Shown in pieces: positions 8,901-19,600 of a stretch of 33,129 nucleotides of DNA. The notes beneath the pieces were generated by a model, which searched no databases, was not told the origin of the DNA, and saw only the letters and a program-made list of their open reading frames with translations. The stretch's first letter is position 1. Each line of letters opens with the position of its first letter. The position numbers and the translations under genes are program-made. The stretch comes from JAGMES01 sp023128035 (GTDB taxonomy: Bacteria; Bacillota; Halanaerobiia; DY22613), in the NCBI GenBank assembly GCA_030627905.1, contig DAOVRZ010000061.1, positions 1 through 33,129 on the forward strand, written 5' to 3'.

Positions 8901-10573
8901 CAAATGGCAAGATTAACAAAAAAGCATTACCAGAGCCAGAGAAGAAGGTGCAAATAGGAGGAGAGTATGAAGCACCCCAAAATGAGGTAGAAGAGATTCT
9001 AGTAGGAATATGGCAAGAAGTATTATCTATAAACGAAATAATTGGAGTGAATGATAACTTTTTTGAACTGGGTGGTCATTCTTTAAAAGCAACCACTTTG
9101 ACAGCTAAAATCCATAAAGAGTTTCAGATAGAACTCCCGCTGACAGAATTCTTTAAAAATCCTACGATAAAAAGTACAGGCAAGTATATCAATCATACAA
9201 ATATAAGCATCTATTCATCAATAGAACCTGTAAAAGAGAAAGAATACTATCCTTTATCTTCAGCACAGAAAAGAATCTATGTGTTAAGCCAATTTGAGGA
9301 AGAGAGCTTAAGTTATAATATGCCTTCAGCCATGAAGGTAGAGAGTAATATTGATGAACAAAGATTTGAAGAAGCATTTTGGCAGTTAATCAAACGTCAT
9401 GAGTCTTTAAGAACAGGTTTTGAGATCATCAATGATGAGCCTGTGCAGAAAGTATATAAAGATGTGGATTTCAAGATTGAGTATATAGAAGTCGAAGAAA
9501 AAGAAATAGATGGAACGATTGAGAGATTTATTCGACCATTTGAATTAAGTAACGCTCCTTTGTTGAGGGTTGGACTGATTAAACTTCCAAAGGATCAATA
9601 TATAATGATCTTTGATATGCATCACATCATATCAGATGGTGTATCGACTGGAATTTTAATCGATGAGTTTTCGAAACTATATAAGGGAGAAAACCTTCCT
9701 GAACTGAGAGTCCAATATAAAGATTATTCTGTATGGCAGTGGAAGATGCTGAAAACAGATGAGTTAAAAAAACAAGAAGAGTATTGGTTAGCGTGGTTTA
9801 AAGGTGAAGTACCAGTACTCAAGCTACCAACAGACTATCTTAGACCTGAAGTGCAGAGTTTTGAGGGAAAAAGTATAGATTTTAAAATTGATGAGGAGTT
9901 AGCAGAACAAATCCGAGATTTTTCAAGGGAAAATGATGTGACTCTTTATATGGTATTACTAGCTGCTTATAATGTATTACTTTACAAATATGCCGGGCAA
10001 AAAGATATACTGATAGGCTCACCAGTCGCAGGTCGAATTCATGCAGATTCAGAAAACATAATAGGAATGTTTGTAAATACTTTAGTGATGAGAAATCATC
10101 CCGATGAAACAAAAACGTTCTATCAGTTATTACTGGGAGTAAAAGAAAATGCATTGAAAGCATATGAAAACCAGGATTATCCATTTGACGATTTGGTGGA
10201 AAAATTAGACTTACGTAGAGAATTGAATCGAAATCCACTATTTGATACCATGTTTGCATATCAGAACATGAATATTAAGGAAATTCAGATTGGTGATTTG
10301 AAATTGTATCCTTATCATTTTGAACACAGGATTGCTAAATTTGATTTGTTTTTAACAATTGTTGAGAGTGGTAAAACAATGGATCTAATTCTAGAATATT
10401 CTACTGCATTGTTTAAACAATCTACTGTTCAGAAGATGGCAGAACGCTATATTGAGATTTTAGAGCAGATTATAGAAAATAGAAATATTTTATTAAAGGA
10501 TGTTAACATTGCTCATAAATTAATAAGTCTAAAGGTTAACGTGATTGAAGATGAAGGTGATTTTAGATTCTAA
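2966..10573 (+). CDS. NRPS 1: C-A-T-C-A(Leu)-T-C, modules 1-2
   Basis: Non-ribosomal peptide synthetase of about 2535 residues. ATG 2966 is preferred over TTG 2960 because AGGGG (2953-2957) sits 8 bases before it. Order: C1 (about 10-440, HHILFDG from H149), A1 (about 457-968), T1 (GGHSL, Ser1013), C2 (HHIISDG from H1193), A2 (about 1505-1990), T2 (Ser2039), C3 (HHIISDG from H2219), then the tail IEDEGDFRF. A2 pocket residues read DAWFLGNVVK, the classical leucine code. A1 reads D-V-C-Y-V-V-G-I-C-K, for which I know no substrate. The N-terminal C domain (LTPMQEGILFH) implies N-acylation by a starter C domain or receipt of an acyl chain from elsewhere. The protein ends in a complete C domain without its own A-T, so it must pair with the next NRPS. 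No epimerase domain was seen. First gene of the operon. Confidence 0.95.
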   Translation: MYKRQGKIEKQNVQDILALTPMQEGILFHFLKNPESKHYFEQLCLTIHGKLNLETMKTAWAHVVESNELLRTVFVWEKLPNPMQILLKSYQLPIRSHDLSNLDDLEKEKRLKMIKEQAQKEKVDISTEPLRVILIFLSAEESMMIISNHHILFDGWSNGIILKELFQAYNRLSDGLGLEKLTKNSFKKFINWLQKQNKNEQKNYWTEYLAGFDSKTLLPISLDIEKEHSEINRFTLTIDQGLTRGINELVIENHITTATVIYSLWGMLLQRYNNAQDVVFGTTVSGRNANIENLEEMVGLFINTIPLRVNKVVVESIISLLQDIDLVLKERTKYENFSLVEIKNCSEIDSKEDIFDSIVVIENYPLDRQLASEMNHLKIKVDTIVETINFDLTLAVELGDQIIVHFIYDIFKFDEKRIQSLAKHFTNLLVSVLENPKGKLEEVEMLSKEEKEFLLTHFNRENLSFPKDKNVCGLFEDWAEKIPNKISVKYMNEEITFMQLNQRANQLARTLRNIGITKNQPVGIMAERSIELIVGILGILKVGGAYLPINPAYPNERVKYMLEDSGANLLLTHEYLTNTIVFNGQVIALEEKSIYMGEDSNLRTLDSIDKMDSLAYIIYTSGSTGNPKGVMVPYRALNNFLFNIIDQFEDGIGIGDRCLSLTNISFDVSVCEIFLPLSSGATLVLFNNEMIPDILKLTRTIIDDEITFTYIPPTILKELYGHLRQEKLKLNKMLVGVEPIQDYILEDYLTLHPKMQIINGYGPTEATICATFYKYGQKPSTGKKVPIGIPLANTQIYIIDQNHRLVPYRAVGELCITGAGLAEGYLNKADLTAEKFVSNPFILGTRMYKTGDLARWLPDGNIEFLGRIDHQVKVRGFRVELGEIENQLLRHADIKETIVITRKDGIGNNFLCAFIVSGREFTVTELKEYLSQKMPSYMIPSFFMRIEKIPFTPNGKIDRNALLEFDLNIATVVEYIVPETETEKGLAKIWQEVLETNNRIGVNDNFFDLGGHSLRAMTLLAKIHKKLDVELALQELFERPTIKSLAKYIEHAQKSKCSLIYPVEEKEYYPLSSAQKRLFILNELDKDRLSYNMPIVMEIKGSIDQERFEKSCRKLIERHETLRTSFAVIGDEPVQKINNDVEFAIEYLEADEIEIDEKIKEFIRPFDLSKAPLFRARVMRLSNGTQFIMFDIHHIISDGFSIEILIRELSNLYEGIHLPKLKVQYKDYAVWQEKMKIDNKFKQQEEYWLEQFKGEIPLLNFPTDHVPLPYQNFEGAGIEFSINRELTDQLVGLAKNHQATVYMVLFAVYNILLYKYSDQEDLIVGSPIAGRQREDVQNIVGMFVNMLPFRNKLRGNKKFDSFLFEVKENVLQGYENQDYQYDELVEKLGVIRDLSRNPLFDIVFAFQNMDMKKIEITDFAMLSYPFEKQVAKFDLTLNVTMVEKEVNFTLEYKKKLFKRETIERLGYHFIKILEEVVANPEIHLFEIEILTVKEKNQLLYEFNNTITEYPNDQTIHHLFEKQVEKMPENIAIVFETNELSYRKLNQKANQLARLLREKGVRPDTIVGIMVERSLEMVIGVMGILKAGAAYLPIDPDYPSERIKYILEDSQVQILLTQLHLKDQIIFDNSIVCLDDEKLYQGNHSNLEIINHPWDLAYIIYTSGSTGKPKGAMIEHRSLVNLSVWHQKYYQIDETDRSTKYAGFGFDASVWEIFPYLMVGASIYIIGEEIKIDVERLNQYFEAKGITISFLPTQICEQFMKIKNRSLRKLLTGGDKLKYYNKQNYEIINNYGPTENTVVTTSFVLDDQYDNIPIGKPIANTRVYIVDSNNKLQPVGVVGELCISGDGLARAYLNRAELTAEKFVENPFVPGERMYRTGDMARWLSDGNIEFMGRIDHQVQIRGFRVELGEIESQLLKIKEIKEAVVMERVDHNGEQYLCAYIVSEKELSLSEMREKLSVRIPYYIIPSYFIQIDQMPVTPNGKINKKALPEPEKKVQIGGEYEAPQNEVEEILVGIWQEVLSINEIIGVNDNFFELGGHSLKATTLTAKIHKEFQIELPLTEFFKNPTIKSTGKYINHTNISIYSSIEPVKEKEYYPLSSAQKRIYVLSQFEEESLSYNMPSAMKVESNIDEQRFEEAFWQLIKRHESLRTGFEIINDEPVQKVYKDVDFKIEYIEVEEKEIDGTIERFIRPFELSNAPLLRVGLIKLPKDQYIMIFDMHHIISDGVSTGILIDEFSKLYKGENLPELRVQYKDYSVWQWKMLKTDELKKQEEYWLAWFKGEVPVLKLPTDYLRPEVQSFEGKSIDFKIDEELAEQIRDFSRENDVTLYMVLLAAYNVLLYKYAGQKDILIGSPVAGRIHADSENIIGMFVNTLVMRNHPDETKTFYQLLLGVKENALKAYENQDYPFDDLVEKLDLRRELNRNPLFDTMFAYQNMNIKEIQIGDLKLYPYHFEHRIAKFDLFLTIVESGKTMDLILEYSTALFKQSTVQKMAERYIEILEQIIENRNILLKDVNIAHKLISLKVNVIEDEGDFRF

Positions 10574-10590
10574 ATGTAGACTAAGTAAAT

Positions 10591-10606
10591 GGAGGCGAAT
10601 ATATTG
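10591..10606 (+). promoter_or_regulatory. Ribosome binding site deciding the NRPS 2 start
   Basis: GGAGG (10591-10595) lies 8 bases before TTG 10604. The upstream in-frame ATG 10589 overlaps this site and cannot use it. From TTG, the first 16 residues end in ANQ, exactly as the first 16 residues of NRPS 3 do from its ATG 21672, which supports TTG as the true start. Confidence 0.75.
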
Positions 10607-13600
10607 CAAGATCAAAAAAACTTAGGTGAACTAATGTTAATAGCAAATCAATATGGTAAAGAAAAAGAGTATTGGTTAAATAAGTTATCGGGTGAGCTGC
10701 TTAAAACCAGTTTCCCCTATGATTATAAAAAAACAAGATATGATCAACCTGAAATAAATAAGGTATCCTTTCAATTATCTGGAGAATTATATTCGAAGTT
10801 GATGTGGCTTAGTAATGAATCTTATCACCGTCTGTATTTGATCCTGATAACAGGGGTTGTTGTATTACTTTATAAATATACAGGGAATGAAGATATAATT
10901 GTAGGAGCACCTGTTAATCGGCAGGATGTTGAAGGTGAATTCATTAATACAGTATTAGCTTTAAGAAATCAATTAAACGAAAATAGTACTTTTAAAGAAC
11001 TATTATTGCAGGTGAAAGATACGCTTTCTGAAGCAATCGAAAATCAAAATTACCCAATGGAAATATTATTAGATGAGTTAAATATGCTGGTTTTAGATGA
11101 TGGTTTTCCATTGTTTGATACGGCGATTTTACTTGAAAATATTCAAGATAGACACTATATGCAGTCAGTTCAACCAAATATGTTTTTCTCTTTTAATGTA
11201 ACAGATGAAAGTATTGAAGCAGTATTAGAATACAATTCATCCTTTTATGCCAAGGCAACAATAGAACGGATTGTTGTTCAGTTTACACAATTCCTGAAAG
11301 AATGTATTTGTAATATAAATTTAGAGATAAAAAAAATTGAGCTTTTATCTGCTGCGGAGAAACATCAAATATTGTATGCTTTTAATGATACAAAGGTGGA
11401 TTATCCAACAGACCAGACACTGCATGAAATATTTACGAAGCAGGTAGAAGAAAATCAGGATAAGATCGCTGTAGTAGATGGAAAAAGGCAACTGACATAC
11501 AGGGAATTAAACGAAAGAGCAAATCAATTGGCTTACATTTTAAGAGAGAAAGAAGTAAATCCAGATACAATTGTAGGTATCATGACAGAACGTTCACTGG
11601 AGATGCTCATAGGAATAATGGCAATTCTGAAAGCGGGAGGAGCTTATCTGCCGATTGACCCTGATTATCCTGAAGAAAGGATAAAATATATTTTACAGGA
11701 TAGTCAGGCAAAACTCTTATTAACACAGAAACATTTGATGGGGAATGATTTTGAAATTGAAACAATCAATATTAATGATAAGAGTGTTAATCAGAAAGAT
11801 ATAGGTAACTTAGAATGTGTCAATACTTCAGAAAATCTGGCATATGTGATCTATACTTCAGGATCCACTGGAAAGCCCAAAGGGGTTATGGTTCAGCATA
11901 ATAACGCTTTGAATATATTATTTACACTACAAAATGATTATCCCTTATTAAATCAGGATGCTTATCTGTTAAAGACGAACTATACCTTTGACGTGTCTGT
12001 AACTGAATTATTTGGATGGTTCATTGGAAATGGTAAGTTGGTTATTTTGGAGAATGGTTTAGAGAAAGATCCAGTTGGTATTTTGGAAACAATAGAAAAA
12101 TATAAAATTACTCATATAAACTTTACTCCTTCAATTCTGGGAATCTTCTTAAATTTCTTAATTGAAAAAGATAAAAAATCGATTGGTAGTCTAAAATATC
12201 TTTTTTCTGCTGGAGAGTCACTTTCAAAAAAACAGGTTGATAAGTTTAATGCGCTAAATACTCATATACAGTTTGAAAATATTTATGGGCCAACAGAAGC
12301 CACCATTTATTCAACCAGATATTCATTAAAAGATTTACACGATCAGACAACGATTCCAATTGGAAAACCTCTTTCCAATATAAAAGCATATATCATAGAC
12401 AAAACAAACCAACTGCAGCCAATTGGGGTTCCTGGCGAATTATGTATATCGGGTGCAGGAGTTACACGAGGTTATCTCAACAGACTTGACTTAACAGCAG
12501 AAAAATTTATTGAGAACCCGTTCGTTTCTGGGGAAAGAATGTATCGGACTGGAGATTTGGCAAGATGGTTATCGGATGGAAATATTGAATTTATCGAACG
12601 GATTGACCAGCAAGTAAAGGTTAGGGGATTTAGAATAGAACTTGGTGAGGTAGAAAATCAATTATTAAAACAAGAAGCAATAAAAGAAGCAAAAGTTATA
12701 GCAAGAGAAGATCAAAAAGGAGATAAATATTTATGTGCATATTTTACAGCTGAAAAAGAACTAACAGTATCAGAGCTTGCTGATCATTTGGCTACTACAT
12801 TACCTAACTATATGATTCCATCAAATTTTGTACAGATGGATCAGTTACCATTGACACCAAGTGGTAAGATCGATAAAAAAAGGTTACCAGAGCCGGATGG
12901 GAGTTTCAATACAGAAGTTGAATATGAAACACCAAAAACTGAAACAGAAAAGATATTAGTAGAATTATGGGAAGAAATATTATCTGTAAATCGGAAGATC
13001 GGAATCAATGATAAGTTTTTTGAATTAGGCGGTCATTCCTTAAAAGCAACCATACTTGCAGCCAGGATTCACAAACTCTTGAATGTAAAAGTTCCAGTTG
13101 TAGAGATTTTTAAAGCAGCAACGATAAAAGAACTGGCAAGATATATAGACAGTATTGATGGGAATACATATTCATCAATAAAACCTTTAGAGAAAAAGGA
13201 ATACTATTCAATATCTTCAGCACAAAAGAGGATGTTAATTATAGATAAATTTGAAGAAGTAAGGACAAGCTATAATATGCCTTTTGCGATGATGCTTGAG
13301 GGTAAGCTTGATCAACCACGTTTTAATGAAATATTCAAGAAATTGGTAGAAAGACATGAGGTATTTAGAACATCCTTTGATTTTATGGATGGAGATTACG
13401 TACAAAAGATACATGGCTATGTCGATTTTGAAGTAAAATATGGTGAAGCAGTTGAAGATCAAGTAGAAAAGATTATGGAAGAATTTATCCAGCTCTTTGA
13501 TTTTTCTAAAGCACCATTATTTAGAGTAAAATTAGTAAGATTGGCAGATCAAAAGAATTTACTGATGTTAGATATGCATCATATTATTTCTGATGGAACT

Positions 13601-16600
13601 TCTTTTAGCATTCTCATGCAAGATTTAATTGATATGTATGAAGGTAAAAGTTTGCCAGAATTAGAAGTGCATTATAAGGACTTCACTGCATGGCAGAATG
13701 AATGGATTCTTTCAGGTGAGATTGATCAACAAGAAAGATATTGGTTAGATCTTTTTTCAGGGGAAATTCCTGTTTTAAATTTTCCTACAGACTATCCGAG
13801 ACCTCCGATTCAAAGTTTTGAAGGAGATAGTATTGTTTTTGAGATTGATTTAGTATTGACGGAGAAGATAAAGAAACTTAGCTCTGAGACAGATACTACG
13901 CTATACATGATATTACTGGCTGCTTATAATGTATTATTGTTCAAATACACGGGTCAAAAAGATATTATCGTCGGTTCTTCAATAGCTGGACGGCAACATT
14001 TGGAACTTGAAAATGTTATCGGTATGTTTGTTAATGCTCTGGCAATGCGGAACTATCCTGAAGGACAGAAAACATTTAAAGAATTCTTAGGAAGTGTTAA
14101 GGAAAGTGCATTAAAGGCATATGAGAATCAGGATTATCAATTTGAAGAACTTGTTGAGAAATTGAATATACCAAGAGATTTGAGTAGTAACCCTCTCTTC
14201 AATACAATGTTTGATCTGCACAATATGAGTATGCCTGATATAACGGTTAATCATTTGACTTTTACTCCTTATAAGTTTGGACAAAAAATTGCAAGATTTG
14301 ATCTTGAATTTAATATAGTCGAGGCAGATGGGAGTATTATATTTAATCTAGATTATTGTACAAAGCTTTTCAGGAGAGAGACTATCGAAAGGCTACTTGT
14401 ACATTATATAAATATTGTAAAACAGATTGTAGATCAGCCAGAAATGAAGTTGATGGAAATTGACATCATGTCAGGAGAGGAAAAGCAACAGATTTTATTT
14501 GACTTTAATCAAACAAAGGTTGATTTCCTAAAAGAAAAAACCGTCGTGGATCTTTTTAGAGAACAGGTTGAGGAGAATCCTTTAGATATTGCAGTGATAT
14601 GTAAAGATCGTCAACTTACATATAACGAGTTAGATCAAAAGTCTAATCAAGTAGCAAATTATTTAATTCATGAACAAAAGATTACCCCTGAAACAATAGT
14701 TGGAATATTAATGAATCGTTCGGAAAATATGCTGATAGCTATTTTGGGGATATTTAAAGCTGGTGCTGTTTATGTTCCAATTAATCCAGTTGATCCGGAA
14801 GAACGAATCAAGGCGATGCTAAATGATGCAGAAGTTCAAATTGTTATATCAGAGAAGAGATATATTAGAACTCTAAACCGACTTCAATGGGAATGTGAAC
14901 AGTTTGATATCTTCTTATGTATAGATAGTGTGAACATTTATATGGAAGATGAGGCAGAAAAAATTGAAGCAATGGATGAAAAACTGTGGGAATACATTGG
15001 TGAGACCGCTACTGATGAGATTACTGGTGGGGGTTGGATTAGCAGTTATACAGGGCAACCGATATCTAAAGAAGAGATGGATGAGTATGGAGATAATGTT
15101 CTGAAAAAGCTAAGACCGATTCTTCATAGAAAGATGAGAGTTTTAGAGATCGGTTGTGCCTCAGGGATTACTATGTATCGGATTGCTCCAAATGTAGGAT
15201 TTTATTATGGAACAGATCTTTCCAGAGTGATTATTGAAAAGAATAGAAGACGTGTTAAAGAAGAAGGACATCAAAATATCGCTCTGGCCTCCATGCCATT
15301 CCATGAGATTGATAAACTGGATGAGAAAAACTTTGATCTGATTATAATCAATAGTGTTATTCAAGATTTTCATGGTCATAATTATCTTAGAAAAGGGATT
15401 CGAAAAGCAATCAATTTATTAAATGACCAAGGTTATCTATTTATTGGGGATGTAATGGACCAGGATAAGAAAGAGAACCTGATCGAAGAGTTAACCGAAT
15501 TTAAATGTGCTAACAAAGATAAGGACTATAAAACGAAAACCGATTGGAATACAGAACTCTTTGTTTCGCAGCGTTTCTTTGAAGATTTAAGATATGAAAT
15601 TCCTGAAATTCTGGATGTGGAGTTTACAAAAAAGTTTTATACGATCGAAAATGAGCTGACAAAATTCCGTTATGATACTCTCATCAGAATAGATAAAAGA
15701 GAGAACAAGGTAAATAAAGAAGATTTAAAACATAAACGACAGCATGATGTAAGAGCTTTGGAGAAATATTCTACTGAAGATATCTCGATTCAGGCAAGGC
15801 CGGAGAATCTGGCATATGTAATCTATACTTCTGGTTCTACTGGCAATCCTAAAGGTGCTATGGTAGAACATATTGGAATGATGAACCATATTCAAGCCAA
15901 AATCAATGAACTTCAAATCAATAAAAATAGCATTGTTGCTCAGAACGCTTCTCATTGTTTTGATATTTCTGTATGGCAATTTTTGGTAGCATTAATGGTA
16001 GGAGGCGGGACGGTTATCTATTCAAATGAGTTGATTTTAAATCCAAACCAATTTATCAATCAAGTGATTGAAGATCAGATTACAATTTTAGAAGTTGTTC
16101 CTTCTTACTTATCAGTCATGTTAGATTCTTTAGATTTGAATTTCAGAAAATTTGAAAGTTTGAATTATCTTCTGGTGACTGGTGAGGCTATCAAACCATA
16201 TTTGGTAAAGAGATGGTTTGATATGTATCCAAAGATCAAAATGGTCAATGCGTATGGTCCTACAGAAGCCTCTGATGATATAACCCATCACATCATGGAT
16301 CATGCACCAGAGATGGAACAAGTTCCAATCGGCAAAACATTGCAGAATTTCAAAATTTATATCGTTGATGAAAATATGAAACTATGTCCAATTGGAGTTA
16401 AAGGCGAGATCTGTGTTGCTGGAGTGGGAGTCGGTAGAGGATACTTAAACGATGAGGAACGGACAAAGAATGTATTTATAGAAGACCCATTTGCGGAAGA
16501 GAAGGGAGTTAGACTTTATAAAACTGGAGATTTGGGGCGCTGGCTTCCAGATGGAGTCATCGAATTTTTTGGCAGAAAAGATTATCAGGTAAAGATTAGA

Positions 16601-19600
16601 GGATTTAGAATTGAATTGGGCGAGATTGAAAGTAAATTGGTGGATCATATGAAGATTCAGGAGGCAGTCGTTCTTGACCAAGAGGATGAACTGGGTAATA
16701 AGTATCTTTCTGCTTATCTGGTAGCAAATGAAGAATTGGATATTTCTGAGGTTAAAGAATATCTATTAGATAGTTTGCCAGATTATATGATTCCAGCACA
16801 TTTTATTCAGTTAGATCAGATACCATTAACACCAAATGGTAAGATTGATCGTAAATCTCTTGAAAAATATCAGGAGTTTAATCAACAAACCAATCCGGAA
16901 TATATTGCGCCAAGAGATCAAGTAGAGAAGGAATTGGAAACAATCTGGTCTGAGGTACTTGGTGTAGATGGGTATCAGATCGGAATTGAGGGTAACTTTT
17001 TTGATTTAGGTGGCCATTCTTTGAAAGCAATTACTATTTTGGCGAGAATTCATAAAGAATTAAATGTAGAAGTTCCATTAGCCGAATTTTTTGAGAGGTC
17101 AACGATTAAAGAGCTTGCTGAATATATCAATGGTGCTAAGAAGAGCACATATTTTTCAATTGAACCAGTAGGAGAACAAGAACACTATCTATTATCATCA
17201 GCACAGAAAAGATTATATATCCTACAGCAGATGGAAGAAGAAAGTGTTGTCTATAATATGCCTGGTGTTGCATTATTGATAGGAGAACTTGATAGAGGAA
17301 AATTTGCAGAGACTTTCAGAAAGTTAATCAAAAGGCATGAAAGTTTAAGGACATATATTGATATTGTAGATGAAAAACCTGTACAGAAGATTCATTCAGA
17401 AATCGTCGAGTTTGAGGTGGAGTATTATAAAGCAGATGAAGATACAGTTGGAGAGATTATAAGGAATTTTGTCAGACCTTTTGATTTAAGTCAGGCACCA
17501 TTATTTAGAGTTGGTCTGATCAATCTCGGAGAGAAAAGACATATACTCATGCTGGATACCCATCATATAATATCTGATGGTGTTTCTGAAGGAATTCTTA
17601 TGAGAGATTTTATGGCACTCTATGGAGATGAAGAACTTCCTGAATTGAAACTTCAATATAAAGATTATGCAGAATGGCATAATAGTGAAAAGGTTAAAGA
17701 AGTGTTCGGACGGCAGGAAGAGTATTGGTTAAAAGATTTTGAAGGGGAAATCCCGGTATTGAATTTGCCAACCGATTATACAAGACCATTAATACGCAGC
17801 TTTGAGGGCAGAATGTTTACTTTCGAGTTAGAGAAAGAGAAAACAGAGACATTAAATAAGCTTGCAAAAGAGCAAGACGCTACTCTGTATATGGTATTGC
17901 TTGCAGCATATAATCTCTTGCTTTCTAAGCTGAGTGGTCAGGAAGATATTGTAGTCGGGACTCCAGTTGCTGGAAGACGGCATTCAGATGTAGAGGAGAT
18001 CGTAGGGATGTTTGTTAATACGCTGGCCCTGAGAAATTACCCAGTAGCTGAAAAGAGATTTAAGGAATTTTTAAAAGAAGTGAAAGATAGAACATTACAG
18101 GCATATGAAAATCAGGACTATCAATTTGAAGATCTGGTGGAGAAATTGGAAGTTAAAAGAGATACGAGCCGTAATTCAATATTTGACGTGATGTTCATGC
18201 TGCAAAACTTTGATGTTCCTGTAGGAGAAATTTCAGGTTTGAAATTAGGGCCATATGAATTTGAAAATAAAATATCAAAATTTGACCTTACATTGTCAGT
18301 AGACGAGCATGAAAATGGTCTGGCTTTAAGTTTTGAATACAGTACAAAGTTATTCAAAGAACAGACGATTCAAAGGATGGCAATCTACTTTAAAAAGATA
18401 GTGAATTTAATTCTCGATGATCCAGAGCAGAAAATATCTGAAATAGAAATCATAGATGAAGTTGAAAAAGAGCAGATATTATGCAATTTTAACCAGACCG
18501 AATCAGAATATCCTAAGAAGCGGGTTATGCATCAGCTATTTGAAGAACAGGTAGAAAAGATGTCAGAAGACGTAGCAGTTATATTTGAAGAGAAGTCGTT
18601 GATATATAGGGAACTGAATGAAAAGGCAAATCAATTGGCACATCTATTGAGGGCTATAGGTGTCAAACCAGACACAATGGTGGGAGTTATGCAAAAACGT
18701 TCTTTAGATCTGGTGATTAGTATACTTGCAATTTTAAAAGCTGGAGGAGCATATTTACCAATCGATCCTAACTATCCAGATGCAAGGAAAAAATTTATAC
18801 TTGAAGATAGTAAGGCAAAAATTTTGCTTTTGCAGAAAGATTTGGTTGATGAGGAAAATGATTTATTACAGATTGAGAGTTTGAAAGTGATAATCTTTGT
18901 GGATGATCAGAGTATTTATTCTGGTGATAGTTCAAATTTAGAGATTATTAATAACCCAAAAGATTTAATTTATATGATTTATACGTCTGGAACAACTGGC
19001 CAGCCGAAAGGTGTAATGATCGAACATCAAGGAGCTGTAAATTATATTTGGTGGGCAACAAAAAATTATGTTCGTAATGAACGAGTGAAATTTCCATTAT
19101 ATACATCTATTTCCTTTGATTTGACAGTTACATCAATCTTTACTCCATTAATTACAGGTAATACAATTGTTGTTTATGGAGAAGAAGATAAAGAATTGTT
19201 GATTGAAAAAATTATTAGAGAAAATCAAGTTGAGGTTATTAAGCTAACTCCGTCACATTTAAAGGTAATAAGAGATCAAAAGATTGAACAATCCAATATT
19301 CGACGTTTCATAGTTGGTGGAGAAGAATTAGAAACTAGATTAGCAAGAGATATTAGTGAAAAATTTGGAGGAAATATTGAAATCTATAATGAATATGGTC
19401 CAACAGAGACAGTAGTTGGATGTATGCTTTATAAATTTAACCCTGAGAACGATAAAGGGAAATCTGTTTCTATAGGGACCCCAGCCAATAATACAAAGAT
19501 TTATATATTGGATAAAGATCAAAAAGTGGTACCAATCGGTGTTGCAGGAGAGTTATATATAGCAGGAGATGGAGTTTCTAGAGGTTATTTGAATAGGCTT

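Noticed and set aside
9882..10259. Minus-strand 125-codon ORF inside NRPS 1
   Set aside because: It lies wholly opposite a conserved condensation domain with intact motifs; a shadow frame.
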